A stretch of 64,000 bases of DNA from Polyangiaceae bacterium (GTDB taxonomy: Bacteria > Myxococcota_A > Polyangia > Polyangiales > Polyangiaceae), in the NCBI GenBank assembly GCA_009781005.1, contig WQYX01000003.1, positions 45,044-109,043 of the forward strand, given 5' to 3'. Below are positions 50,712-59,333 of the stretch, piece after piece; the stretch's first letter is position 1, and each line of letters opens with the position of its first letter. The notes under the pieces are model-generated. The model ran no database searches, was not told where the DNA came from, and saw nothing but the letters and a program-made list of their open reading frames with translations. Both the position numbers and the translations under genes were made by a program.

Positions 50712-51620
50712 CTAACCAACTACCCGGTTGCGGCCGCCGCGTTTCGCTTCGTAAAGCTTGGCGTCCGCGGCACGGATGAGATCCTGTCCCGTCTTTTCAG
50801 CGTCCGTGAGGCACGCAACACCCATCGAGATCGTCACCGGGATGATGTCGCTCTGAAACATGAAGTGACTCTGCTCAATCTTCTCGCGTAAACCCGAAGC
50901 GAGGGAGCGCGCACCGTCGATGTTGGTCTCCGGCAGGATGATCGCGAACTCTTCGCCTCCATAGCGCGCGAAAATTTCGTCGCGACGAATCCGCCCCTGC
51001 ACGATGCGAGCGAGCTCTTTCAACACGAAGTCGCCTGCGAGATGACCATGATGGTCATTGATCGTCTTGAAGTGATCGATATCGAACATGATGAAAGAGA
51101 GCCCTCGCGCATAGCGTCGAGCGCGAATGACCTCTTTTTCAAGGGCCTCGACGAGGTAGCGCTTGACGTGCGCTTGCGTCAGCCCGTCGATGATCGTCAT
51201 TCGATAGATTTCTTCGTGGTACTGCGCCTCGACGTCGGCACCGGAGAGATACTTGAAGATGGTTGGGCCGACCTTGATACGGTCGCCGTTGGCAAGGCCG
51301 AACTCGCCGCAAATCTGCGCGTCGTTGACGTAGGTGCCGTTGGTTGAGCCGTCATCGACTGCCCACCAGACACTGCCGCGTTGTTCGAGGTGTGCGTGAC
51401 GGCGCGAGACACTGTCACCTTGGAGAACGATATGGTTCTCCGACCCTCGCCCGATACGCACCGGCGGGTTCTCGAGGACGAAGCGTTTGCCTAAGAGCGT
51501 TGCGTCCTTCGTGTAAATGGTAACGAGACAGTCATTCGTTCGCGGTCTGTCCTCACCGCCTTCGTCGCTCGGCTTTTGGACGATCGTTGTGACCCGTGTC
51601 TTCTCTTCCTGCTCGCTCAC
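50712..51620 (-). CDS. FHA - GGDEF diguanylate cyclase
   Basis: The protein has 302 residues from a GTG at 51620; a GTG at 51662 is the alternative. The FHA domain (about 45-125) shows VRIGRGS, SRRH and STNG. The GGDEF domain (about 140-300) has FDIDHFKTIND and the active motif RYGGEEF at 221-225, so it should make cyclic di-GMP. Control by binding a phosphorylated kinase or partner through FHA is likely. The MshEN protein (42788-43783) is a possible c-di-GMP reader in the same window. Confidence 0.9.
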   Translation of the reverse strand: MSEQEEKTRVTTIVQKPSDEGGEDRPRTNDCLVTIYTKDATLLGKRFVLENPPVRIGRGSENHIVLQGDSVSRRHAHLEQRGSVWWAVDDGSTNGTYVNDAQICGEFGLANGDRIKVGPTIFKYLSGADVEAQYHEEIYRMTIIDGLTQAHVKRYLVEALEKEVIRARRYARGLSFIMFDIDHFKTINDHHGHLAGDFVLKELARIVQGRIRRDEIFARYGGEEFAIILPETNIDGARSLASGLREKIEQSHFMFQSDIIPVTISMGVACLTDAEKTGQDLIRAADAKLYEAKRGGRNRVVG

Positions 51621-51679
51621 GTCTCGTTCTTCAGCAGCAGAGGATGGTGCCCACCCCGACACCCTTCATAATCGAAAGA

Positions 51680-52780
51680 TTATTGCGGAAACTTGCGCTG
51701 GGTCAAGGTACGCACGTGTGCACGAGTACGTGTTGTCCCGTGAGCTTCTGTGAGTTTTCGTGATCTCGCGTGGGCGATGAGCGATTGCACTCGAAGAGTT
51801 ACAGTACCAGGTAAATCCGCTGCTGATTCAAAGGTAGCGATCGGCCGGCGAAGTCCGAGCCCTTCGAGGTGGAGCGCGCATTTTTCGCTCGCAATCCACA
51901 TTTCGACATCGGTTTCGGCCTGCACGACTCGATGAATGGTGGCGCGCGCGAGCGGGCCGTGATCGGCCGAGTGAATCACGACACTTGGAGCCACGTTTGC
52001 TCGCGCGAGAGCGGAGAGAAGCCGTCGCGGACGTGCCATCGCGGAGAAGAATCCGAGGCGCATACCTTCGAGGCAACCTATTGGTTGCGCGCGTCCATCA
52101 TACAAAAAGAAGGCGGGGGTGGCGTCGACATGAACGAGCATGTCCGATAGAGACAAGAGCGCGCGTGGCGGCCCGCGCAGATCTCCGGCCGGCAGGAGCA
52201 AGCCTGCACCCCACGGATGTTCTGTGTCCACGGCGAGCAGTGCGAGGTCGGCGCGCCTCGGACGAAGCTGCACGGGTCCATCGATCACGAGCACGTCGAG
52301 CTTCGGATCGCGATCGACCACGAAGTCGACCGCGCGTTGTCTCGATTCGGCCACGACGACGCGCACCCGCGCGCTTGCACGACTTCGTTGAAGAGCCCGC
52401 GCGCACACGAGTGCCTCGTCACCGACCTCGCTCATCGCGGACGCGGGCGTGACGATGCGCGCGGCCTTCGACTTTGCGCGGTAGGCGTGACCGACGATCG
52501 CGACGTTCGCTCCTTGTTCTGCAAAGAGCCTTGCACATGCGATCGCAACTCTCGTCTTACCCGAGCCGCCGAGGGTCGCGCCGCCCACCGTCACGGTCAC
52601 GACCGATGCTGGTACGTCGAGCTTTCGTGCGAGCCCGCGCGCCGCGACGGGCGCATGTGCATGTGCGAGAGCGCGCGCGAAGAAACCAATTTTCGAGGAT
52701 GCAATCGTTCCATCTTCGAGCCACCTACCGATGAGACGCCGGAGATCGGATTCGATGGAGAGGAAACCGGAACGCGCCAC
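51680..52780 (-). CDS. lpxK: Tetraacyldisaccharide 4'-kinase
   Basis: LpxK phosphorylates the 4' position of the lipid A disaccharide at the inner face of the membrane. The protein has 366 residues from a GTG at 52780. The family P-loop is GGATLGGSGKT (66-76). AIVGHAYRAKSK, EVGDEALVCAR and VLVIDGPVQLR follow in the family order. The C-terminus is longer than usual and Arg/Thr-rich. The start lies 49 bp from the divergent DUF2252 gene, so both share a short control region. Confidence 0.85.
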   Translation of the reverse strand: MARSGFLSIESDLRRLIGRWLEDGTIASSKIGFFARALAHAHAPVAARGLARKLDVPASVVTVTVGGATLGGSGKTRVAIACARLFAEQGANVAIVGHAYRAKSKAARIVTPASAMSEVGDEALVCARALQRSRASARVRVVVAESRQRAVDFVVDRDPKLDVLVIDGPVQLRPRRADLALLAVDTEHPWGAGLLLPAGDLRGPPRALLSLSDMLVHVDATPAFFLYDGRAQPIGCLEGMRLGFFSAMARPRRLLSALARANVAPSVVIHSADHGPLARATIHRVVQAETDVEMWIASEKCALHLEGLGLRRPIATFESAADLPGTVTLRVQSLIAHARSRKLTEAHGTTRTRAHVRTLTQRKFPQ

Positions 52781-52828
52781 CGCGGTCGACGGTACACAAG
52801 AGCACGCGGGGAGCGTAGAACGATCGCC

Positions 52829-54118
52829 ATGATCCGCTCGGCGAGCTTTGATCCGCGCGTGCTCGGGGGCGTTTCTGCGCTCGCAGATCGTCAGCTCCTC
52901 CTCGATCGCGAACGCACGCAGTCGTTCCCAGATCTTTTCACGCACAAGCTTTCGCGCATGAGCGCCTCGCCGCTTGCGTTTTTGCGTGGCGCAGCGTCGC
53001 TCTTTTACGAGATTCTCTCTGCACGCCCAGATCTCGCGAGCGGGCCCGAAGGACAGGGTTGGATTGTCGGAGATTTGCATCTCGAGAACTTCGGCGCCTT
53101 TCGCCCCGATGACGAAGACGCGAAAACGAAGACGGCGACAGCGCAGTTCGACCTCAACGACTTCGACGACGCCATCATCGCGCCGTGGCGTCTGGACGTG
53201 ATCCGGTTGACGACGAGCCTCATTCTCGGCGGGCGAGAGCTTGGTGCAGATGGCTTGCTCGCATTGTCGCTCTGCGATCGACTCATCGACGCGTGGACAA
53301 AAAGCGTTTTCGATCGCCACAAGCTTCCCGCTGCGCCGCCCCCGGTGTGCAAACTCATAGAACAAGTCGATCGCCGCACGAACCTTCAATTGCTCGACGG
53401 GCGAACGACCATCGTGCGCGGGGAGCGCTGCTTCGAACGCGGTGCGCGCTACGCGGACCTCCCTCGCGCCATCGTCGACGAAGTGCCTGCGGCACTCGCC
53501 CGTTACGTCGCGGCACTGCCGAAAGCGACGCAGCCGCGCGCAGACGCGCTCGAGATCAAAGACGTCGCGTTTCGCATCGCGGGCACGGGTTCGCTTGGCG
53601 CGCTTCGCATCGCGGTGCTCGTGTCTGGCAAAGGCGGACGCGACGGAAGCTGGATCTTCGACATGAAGCAAGAGGACGAGCCGTCGGGGATCGCGTTCGC
53701 ATCGGACGAGATGGCATCTGCTGGGGCGATGCGCGTAGCAACCGCGTTCGGCGCGTGTGTGGAGCGCCCTCCGCGCATGTTCGGCACGACCACGATCCGT
53801 GTCGACGGCAAGGACGTTTCGATGATCGTGCGTCGTCTGACTCCGCAAGAAGACAAACTGAATCTCCGGCGCCTCGACGGGCGGGATCTGCCCAATCTTG
53901 CCAGCTACCTCGGCGCGATCGTCGGTCGAGCGCATGTTCGTGGAGCCACGAAGCCTCCGCGCGATCGCTGGTCGAAGAGCGACGTCCGGCAGATACGCGA
54001 AAACGCCATCACGCTCGCGGGCTTGCACGAGGCTACTTATCTCGCGCTCTGCGATCGCATGAACGACACGTTGCATGGCTCCGAGAAGTCGAAGGGGCTT
54101 GCGCAGGGCAAACGATGA
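52829..54118 (+). CDS. DUF2252 protein (kinase-like fold)
   Basis: The protein has 429 residues. GQGWIVGDLHLENFGAF and QFDLNDFDDAIIAPWRLD are the DUF2252 signature, where HLENFG and DFDD resemble the catalytic loops of aminoglycoside phosphotransferases. The biochemical activity of the family is not established. The stop codon overlaps the methyltransferase start (ATGA), so the two are coupled. Confidence 0.88.
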   Translation: MIRSASFDPRVLGGVSALADRQLLLDRERTQSFPDLFTHKLSRMSASPLAFLRGAASLFYEILSARPDLASGPEGQGWIVGDLHLENFGAFRPDDEDAKTKTATAQFDLNDFDDAIIAPWRLDVIRLTTSLILGGRELGADGLLALSLCDRLIDAWTKSVFDRHKLPAAPPPVCKLIEQVDRRTNLQLLDGRTTIVRGERCFERGARYADLPRAIVDEVPAALARYVAALPKATQPRADALEIKDVAFRIAGTGSLGALRIAVLVSGKGGRDGSWIFDMKQEDEPSGIAFASDEMASAGAMRVATAFGACVERPPRMFGTTTIRVDGKDVSMIVRRLTPQEDKLNLRRLDGRDLPNLASYLGAIVGRAHVRGATKPPRDRWSKSDVRQIRENAITLAGLHEATYLALCDRMNDTLHGSEKSKGLAQGKR

Positions 54119-54918
54119 CTCTCGACCGCTTTCAAGTTGACGCGAGTTCGTCGTTGGCGGCTGCGGTGCGGTCCTCAAAGCCAGAAGAGGCTGTTCCGGT
54201 CCGCTCCTCGCCGGCCGCCTCGAACTCGCGTCAACTTGAAAGCGGTCCTGCGAAGAATTTCTTTGACGCCATCGCGTGCCGGTATGACCGCGTCTACGCG
54301 CTGTCAGGTCGAGTTTCGCGCGACCGCACCGAGGAGGCGTTGCGCTCTATCGCAGGCAAGCATCGTGTGCTCATCCTCGGTGTCGGCTCGGGCCGTGAGC
54401 TCCCCTTGGTGCTCGACGCCGGTCACGACGCGATCGGCGTCGACCTCTCTCCAGCGATGATTGCATTATGCAATCGTCGCTCCCGCACGATCCCGATCGT
54501 CGAAACGGATTTCTGGTCGCCGCTGCCTTTCGACGATGCCTCGTTCGACGCCGCCCTGGCGCTGCATGGCACCCTCGCGCATCCACCGCGCACGACGGCC
54601 TTCTCGGATCTCGCGCGCGAACTCGGGCGCGTTCTTCGACCTCGTGGCGTGCTCGTCGCCGAGGTTCCCTCTGCGACCGCGCTCGCGCGCATGGCGAGCG
54701 TGCCGCAACGAGTCTTGCCGGAAGGCATTCGCATCGAGATGCTCAGCCGAACCTCGTTCATCCACCACGACGATGCACTTCGCGTCTCGATCGCAGGCGT
54801 TGCTTACGACGCCGAGGGCTGGCGCTCGGTCTTGTCGCCGATCTTCGACGTCAAAGTGGAACCCCTCGGCGACATCGAAGTTCGGATTGTCGCCATCAAT
54901 GTGTCGCCACAACCATAA
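54115..54918 (+). CDS. SAM-dependent methyltransferase with a family A insertion at its N-terminus
   Basis: The protein has 267 residues from the ATG that overlaps the DUF2252 stop. After MTL comes the translated repeat A5, DRFQVDASS to SRQLESG (about 42 residues). Then FFDAIACRYDRVYALSG opens the enzyme proper. HRVLILGVGSGRELPLVLDAG is the SAM-binding loop (quoted to its end at 21 residues less one: VLILGVGSGRELPLVLDAG), with IGVDLSPAMIALC and FDDASFDAALALHGTLAH following as class I motifs. The substrate is unknown. A start after the repeat would need a non-ATG codon with no good ribosome binding site. Confidence 0.82.
   Translation: MTLDRFQVDASSSLAAAVRSSKPEEAVPVRSSPAASNSRQLESGPAKNFFDAIACRYDRVYALSGRVSRDRTEEALRSIAGKHRVLILGVGSGRELPLVLDAGHDAIGVDLSPAMIALCNRRSRTIPIVETDFWSPLPFDDASFDAALALHGTLAHPPRTTAFSDLARELGRVLRPRGVLVAEVPSATALARMASVPQRVLPEGIRIEMLSRTSFIHHDDALRVSIAGVAYDAEGWRSVLSPIFDVKVEPLGDIEVRIVAINVSPQP
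54124..54247 (+). repeat. Family A palindromic element A5, inside the methyltransferase gene
   Basis: gaccgctttcaagttgacgc and gcgtcaacttgaaagcggtc are perfect inverted ends here. The total is 124 bp. The core is nearly identical to A4. It is in frame with the methyltransferase from its third codon. Confidence 0.92.
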
Positions 54919-54942
54919 GTAAATCGCGAAAGGAATCCACTG

Positions 54943-55914
54943 ATGAACTACGCACAACTCGGACGCACGGGCCTCCAAGTTAGCCGCTTGTGCCTTGGCA
55001 CGATGAATTTCGGTCCGCACACGTCGGAAGCCGACTCGTTCGCGATCATGGACCGAGCGCTCGAACACGGCATCAACTTCTTCGATACCGCGAACGTCTA
55101 TGGCTGGAAGAAGGGTGAGGGCTGGACGGAGCAGATCCTCGGGCGCTTTTTCGCTCAGGGTGGCGGACGGCGCGACAAAGTCGTTTTGGCCACGAAGGTC
55201 TACGGAGTCATGGGCGACTGGCCGAACGAATCACGACTTTCGGCCGTGCACGTGATTCGCGCATGCGAGGCGTCGCTCAAGCGTCTGAAGACGGACGTCA
55301 TTGACCTTTATCAGATGCACCACGTCGATCGGCTCTCGCCGTGGGACGAGATCTGGCAGGCGATGGAGACGCTCGTGCGCCAAGGCAAAGTGATCTACGT
55401 CGGCTCATCGAACTTCGCCGGCTGGCACATTGCGCAAGCGTGCGAGGCTGCGCGTGCGCGCCACTTCGTTGGCCTCGTCTCCGAGCAGAGCCTCTACAAC
55501 CTCATTGACCGCACCATCGAGCTCGAGGTCATCCCCGCGTGCCAGGCTTACGGTCTCGGCCTCCTTCCGTGGAGTCCACTCAAAGGTGGCGTGCTTGGCG
55601 GCGCACTGAAGAAGCGCGCCGAGGGCCGTCGGACGAGCGAGTTCGCACAGAAGAACATTCACAAGCACGGCGACGCGCTCGCGAAGTACGAGGCGTACTG
55701 CACCAAGATCGGTCATGAGCCGGGCGACGTTGCACTTGCGTGGGTGCTCGCGAATCCTGCCGTGACGGCGCCCATCGTGGGGCCGCGCACGATGGAGCAA
55801 CTCGAACATGCAGTTGCGGCGCTCGGTCTCGAACTCAACGAATCCACCATGCGGGAGCTCGACGAGATCTTCCCGGGTCCGGGTGGTCCCGCACCCGAAG
55901 CCTACGCATGGTAG
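54943..55914 (+). CDS. Aldo/keto reductase
   Basis: The protein has 323 residues with ribosome binding site aaagga. The TIM-barrel family motifs are present: FFDTANVYG (catalytic Asp and Tyr), VLATKVYG (Lys), DLYQMHHVD (His) and the C-terminal VGPRTMEQLEHAV coenzyme site. NADPH-dependent reduction of an aldehyde or ketone is expected. The closest pattern is the YajO/YghZ type. The TAG stop overlaps the start of repeat A3. Confidence 0.92.
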   Translation: MNYAQLGRTGLQVSRLCLGTMNFGPHTSEADSFAIMDRALEHGINFFDTANVYGWKKGEGWTEQILGRFFAQGGGRRDKVVLATKVYGVMGDWPNESRLSAVHVIRACEASLKRLKTDVIDLYQMHHVDRLSPWDEIWQAMETLVRQGKVIYVGSSNFAGWHIAQACEAARARHFVGLVSEQSLYNLIDRTIELEVIPACQAYGLGLLPWSPLKGGVLGGALKKRAEGRRTSEFAQKNIHKHGDALAKYEAYCTKIGHEPGDVALAWVLANPAVTAPIVGPRTMEQLEHAVAALGLELNESTMRELDEIFPGPGGPAPEAYAW

Positions 55915-56146
55915 ACCGCTTTCGATTTGCCGCGATCTCGGCATCGACGGCGCCTTCGGCGCTGCCCGGCCGCCTACGGCGGGACCTCAGGGGGGCCTGC
56001 GGTGCGGTCCTCAAAGCCGCAGCAGGCTGTTCACTTCGCTTCGCTCCGTCGCTCTCACTGCACTCCGTCCACTTCGTGGACTCCGTGCAGTTCGAGTCCG
56101 GTCGCATCCCATGCCCCGCCTCGACCTCGCGGCAACTTGAAAGCGT
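55913..56146 (+). repeat. Family A palindromic element, longest copy A3 (about 234 bp)
   Basis: It starts agaccgctttcgatttgccg in the TAG stop of the aldo/keto reductase gene and ends caacttgaaagcg. It contains the extra 60-bp block of A2 and a further about 50-bp insertion after the first arm (ggcatcgacggcgccttcgg onwards). A stray ataaagcggta follows, perhaps part of a second end. It fills most of the gap before treZ. Confidence 0.88.
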
Positions 56147-56170
56147 TATAAAGCGGTATTTAGGGGGCTC

Positions 56171-57925
56171 ATGGATCGACTTGCACCGGGCGCGCACGCG
56201 GACGGCACTGCGACTTCCTTCGTCGTCTACAGCACGATTGCGAAGGATGTCCGCGTGCGCCTCTTCAATCTCTCGCGAGAGGTTCTTCGCACGGAGCCTC
56301 TCGCGCCGAAGGGCGATGGCTACTTCGAGTGTCGGCTCGAGGGCGTCGGCCCGGGTGCGCTCTACTTCTTCGTCCTCGATGGCGACGAGCTGCCCGATCC
56401 CTACGCGCGGTTCTTACCCTTTGGCGTGCACGGCCCGGCCGAGGTCGTTCCATGCATTATACACGAACCCGCTCTGCCTGCTGCGCCGCCCCTGTCTTCG
56501 TGGGTGATTTACGAATTGCATATCGGTACGTTCACCGCCGAGGGCACGTACCGCGCGGCGATTGGCAAGCTCGATGATCTCGTCCGCCTCGGCGTGACCG
56601 CCATCGAGCTTCTTCCCGTTGCGGCCTTTGCCGGCGAACGAGGGTGGGGGTACGACGGCGTCGCGCTCTACGCGCCGTTTGCGCCGTACGGAACACCGGA
56701 CGATTTGCGCGCGCTCGTTCGCGCGGCGCACGCGCGCGGCCTCGCCGTCCTATTGGATGTGGTTTACAACCATCTCGGTCCGTCGGGGAATTACCTTGCG
56801 CGCTATGCGCCCGAGGTTCTGTCGCGCGGGCAAACCACGCCGTGGGGGGCGGCGCCGGACTTCACGCACGAAGCCATGCGCCGGCTCGTCCTCGACAACG
56901 TTCGCTACTGGCTCGATGCTTTCGGTTTCGACGGCCTTCGGCTCGATGCAACGCCGCGCATCCACGACCCGTCTGCGGTCCATATCCTTACCGAAGCGTC
57001 CGTCCTTGCGCACTCGGCATCGCCGCCACGTCGCATGTTCTTCGAAGACGCGCGCAACGATCCTGACATGATGAAGGCGTTTGGCCCGGATGGCGTATGG
57101 GCCGACGACTTTCATCATCAGCTTCACGTGCTTCTCACGGGTGAGCGTGATGGCTATTACGCTGCGCACGAGCCAACGCTCGACGCGCTTGCGCGGACGA
57201 TTCGCGAAGGATGGATTTTCCAGGGCGAGCCTTACGCGTACTGGGGTGGTATCGCGCGCGGCAAACCCAAAGGAGACACCCTGCCGGAGGCTCTCCTTTA
57301 TTGCATTCAAAATCATGACCAAGTTGGAAACCGCGCGCTCGGTGATCGACTGCATGAATGTGTGGATCTCGATACGTATTGCGCGGCGTCGGTATTGCTC
57401 CTCTTTCTGCCGATGATGCCGCTGCTCTTCATGGGTCAAGAGTGGGCGGCAAGTTCTCCCTTTCTCTTTTTTAGTCATCTCGATGGGGATGCGGGCAACC
57501 ACGTGCTTGCAGGACGACAAGCCGAGTTTCGCGACTTCAAAGCATTTGCGGATCAGAGTTCGCGCAACAGGATTCCCGATCCGCAGGCGCACGCGACATT
57601 CCTTCGGTCGAAGCTCGATTGGAGCGAGCGCGCGAAAGAACCTCACGCGCGCGTGCTCGCGACGTACCGCACGCTCTTGCATCTCCGGCACACCGATCCG
57701 GTACTTGCAGCGAGGGCCACGTTCAACGATCTCGATGCGCGCGTGGAAGGTCGATTGCTCGTCGTCGATCGCGCGCATGCCGGACACGTGCGCCGCTTGG
57801 TCGTCAATTTCACCGCCCAAGCAGAGAGCGTATCGGCGGATCGTGCGACGCTCCTCTATGCGACGGACGAACGAGCCGCCGCCGGCGTCGTCCCGCCGAG
57901 GAGCGCCATCATCCTTTCGCTCTAA
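56171..57925 (+). CDS. treZ: Malto-oligosyltrehalose trehalohydrolase
   Basis: TreZ releases trehalose from maltooligosyl-trehalose. The protein has 584 residues with an aggggg ribosome binding site. An N-terminal beta-sandwich (1-95) precedes a GH13 barrel with YELHIGTFTAEGTY, DVVYNH (196-201), GLRLDAT with nucleophile Asp259, FFEDARND with Glu292, and NHD at 381-383. The expected partner treY is not in the window. The stop overlaps the converging E2 gene by 4 bp. Confidence 0.92.
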   Translation: MDRLAPGAHADGTATSFVVYSTIAKDVRVRLFNLSREVLRTEPLAPKGDGYFECRLEGVGPGALYFFVLDGDELPDPYARFLPFGVHGPAEVVPCIIHEPALPAAPPLSSWVIYELHIGTFTAEGTYRAAIGKLDDLVRLGVTAIELLPVAAFAGERGWGYDGVALYAPFAPYGTPDDLRALVRAAHARGLAVLLDVVYNHLGPSGNYLARYAPEVLSRGQTTPWGAAPDFTHEAMRRLVLDNVRYWLDAFGFDGLRLDATPRIHDPSAVHILTEASVLAHSASPPRRMFFEDARNDPDMMKAFGPDGVWADDFHHQLHVLLTGERDGYYAAHEPTLDALARTIREGWIFQGEPYAYWGGIARGKPKGDTLPEALLYCIQNHDQVGNRALGDRLHECVDLDTYCAASVLLLFLPMMPLLFMGQEWAASSPFLFFSHLDGDAGNHVLAGRQAEFRDFKAFADQSSRNRIPDPQAHATFLRSKLDWSERAKEPHARVLATYRTLLHLRHTDPVLAARATFNDLDARVEGRLLVVDRAHAGHVRRLVVNFTAQAESVSADRATLLYATDERAAAGVVPPRSAIILSL

Positions 57926-59250
57926 ACATCAAACTCGGCTTTTTCGAGGATCTCGCGCACGCGCCACAAGAACGAGTTGGCCGCAACGCCGTCGACGATA
58001 CGGTGGTCGTAGCTGAGTGCCATATACATGACGGGATGAATGGCAATTTGATCGCCGTCTGCGCCTTCGACGACGACCGCGCGCTTTTTGATTTCACCCA
58101 TCCGCAGAATACCAACGTTGGGCTGATTGATAATCGCGCCACCAAAGAGATTGCCTTTGAGGCCTGGGTTGGTGACGGAGAATGTGGCACCGGAGAGATC
58201 GTCAACCGTGATTTTGCCGGTCCGTGCGCGCAATGCGAGATCATCGATGGCTCGAACGATGCCGCGGACGCCGAGATCATCGGCGTGGCGCACGACCGGA
58301 ACCACCAGTCCATCGGGCGAATCCACCGCAACGCCGATATTGACGTCCTTGAAGATAACGAATGCGTCGTCGAGGACGCGCGCGTTCATGGTTGGATTTT
58401 CGCGCAGAGCGCGCGCCACCGCGACAACCACGAAGGCCAGCATGGTAAGACTCATGCCTTCCTTCTTATATCGATCCTTGTGCGCCTCGCGCAGGCGCGC
58501 AGATCGAAAGATATCGCACTCGGCCACCGTCACCACGTGGGGTGACGCGAACTTCGAATACGTCATATGGTCGGCCGTGATGCGGCGGCGGCGCGTGAAA
58601 GGGATAATCTTGTCAGCCGGGTTTTGACGGTATGCGGGAACTTTGAAGGAACCGAAGCCAACACCGGGAATCGGCGGAACGAAACCGCCCCCCTGATGGA
58701 TCATCTGCGCAAGACCGGCAACGTTGGGAGATACCGGTTGTGGCGCCGGCACGGCAGGTTGGGACTCCGCATGCACGTGAACGTGGGGGGTGGGCACGGC
58801 GCGAAGAACGTCGTCGCGAGTGATGCGACCGCGTTCGCCCGAGCCATGTACGTCGCCAAGATTCACACCTTGCTCGAGGGCAGCGCGGCGGGCCGTTGGA
58901 GATGCGAGAGGTCCGAGCGAGCCATGCACGGCTGCCGGCGGCTGGGGTACGGCCGCCGCGGGTTGGGCCGCCGGCGCCGCAGGTGCAGCCTTCGGTGCTG
59001 CTGCCGGCGCCGTGACGCCTTCTTCGATCTGGCAGATCACCGAGCCGACTGGGACCACGTCTCCTTCGTTGACGAGGAGCTTGCCGATGCGCCCCGCAGC
59101 AGGCGCGGACACCTCTGCGTCTGTTTTATCCGTCGCGAGTTCCGCAATGGCTTGAGCCTCCTGAACGATGTCGCCCTCTGAGACGAGCCACTTCGCAATG
59201 GTACCTTCCGTAACGCTCTCGCCGACCTGAGGCACTTTGACGTCTAGCAT
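57922..59250 (-). CDS. 2-oxo acid dehydrogenase E2 (dihydrolipoamide acyltransferase)
   Basis: The protein has 442 residues from MLDVKVPQVGE. One lipoyl domain (1-76) has its lipoylated Lys42 in ATDKTDAEV. An Ala/Pro linker, a peripheral subunit-binding domain (about 113-150), a second flexible linker and the catalytic domain follow. The active site is SYDHRIVDG (His416, Asp420). Pyruvate, branched-chain or 2-oxoglutarate complexes are possible; the sequence ERGRITRDDVL does not decide. E1 and E3 genes are not nearby. Confidence 0.92.
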   Translation of the reverse strand: MLDVKVPQVGESVTEGTIAKWLVSEGDIVQEAQAIAELATDKTDAEVSAPAAGRIGKLLVNEGDVVPVGSVICQIEEGVTAPAAAPKAAPAAPAAQPAAAVPQPPAAVHGSLGPLASPTARRAALEQGVNLGDVHGSGERGRITRDDVLRAVPTPHVHVHAESQPAVPAPQPVSPNVAGLAQMIHQGGGFVPPIPGVGFGSFKVPAYRQNPADKIIPFTRRRRITADHMTYSKFASPHVVTVAECDIFRSARLREAHKDRYKKEGMSLTMLAFVVVAVARALRENPTMNARVLDDAFVIFKDVNIGVAVDSPDGLVVPVVRHADDLGVRGIVRAIDDLALRARTGKITVDDLSGATFSVTNPGLKGNLFGGAIINQPNVGILRMGEIKKRAVVVEGADGDQIAIHPVMYMALSYDHRIVDGVAANSFLWRVREILEKAEFDV

Positions 59251-59333
59251 TGCCCCGCACATACCCCACGTTTGCACGCCTCTCAAGGGCTTTGCCGCAG
59301 TGCGGGCGCCTATCAGGCTCGCAATTTTGCGAG

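Noticed and set aside
51680..54178. An 832-codon open frame on the minus strand across lpxK and the DUF2252 gene
   Set aside because: Only the lpxK part (to 52780) shows family motifs. The upstream part is the antisense of the DUF2252 gene and of repeat A5.
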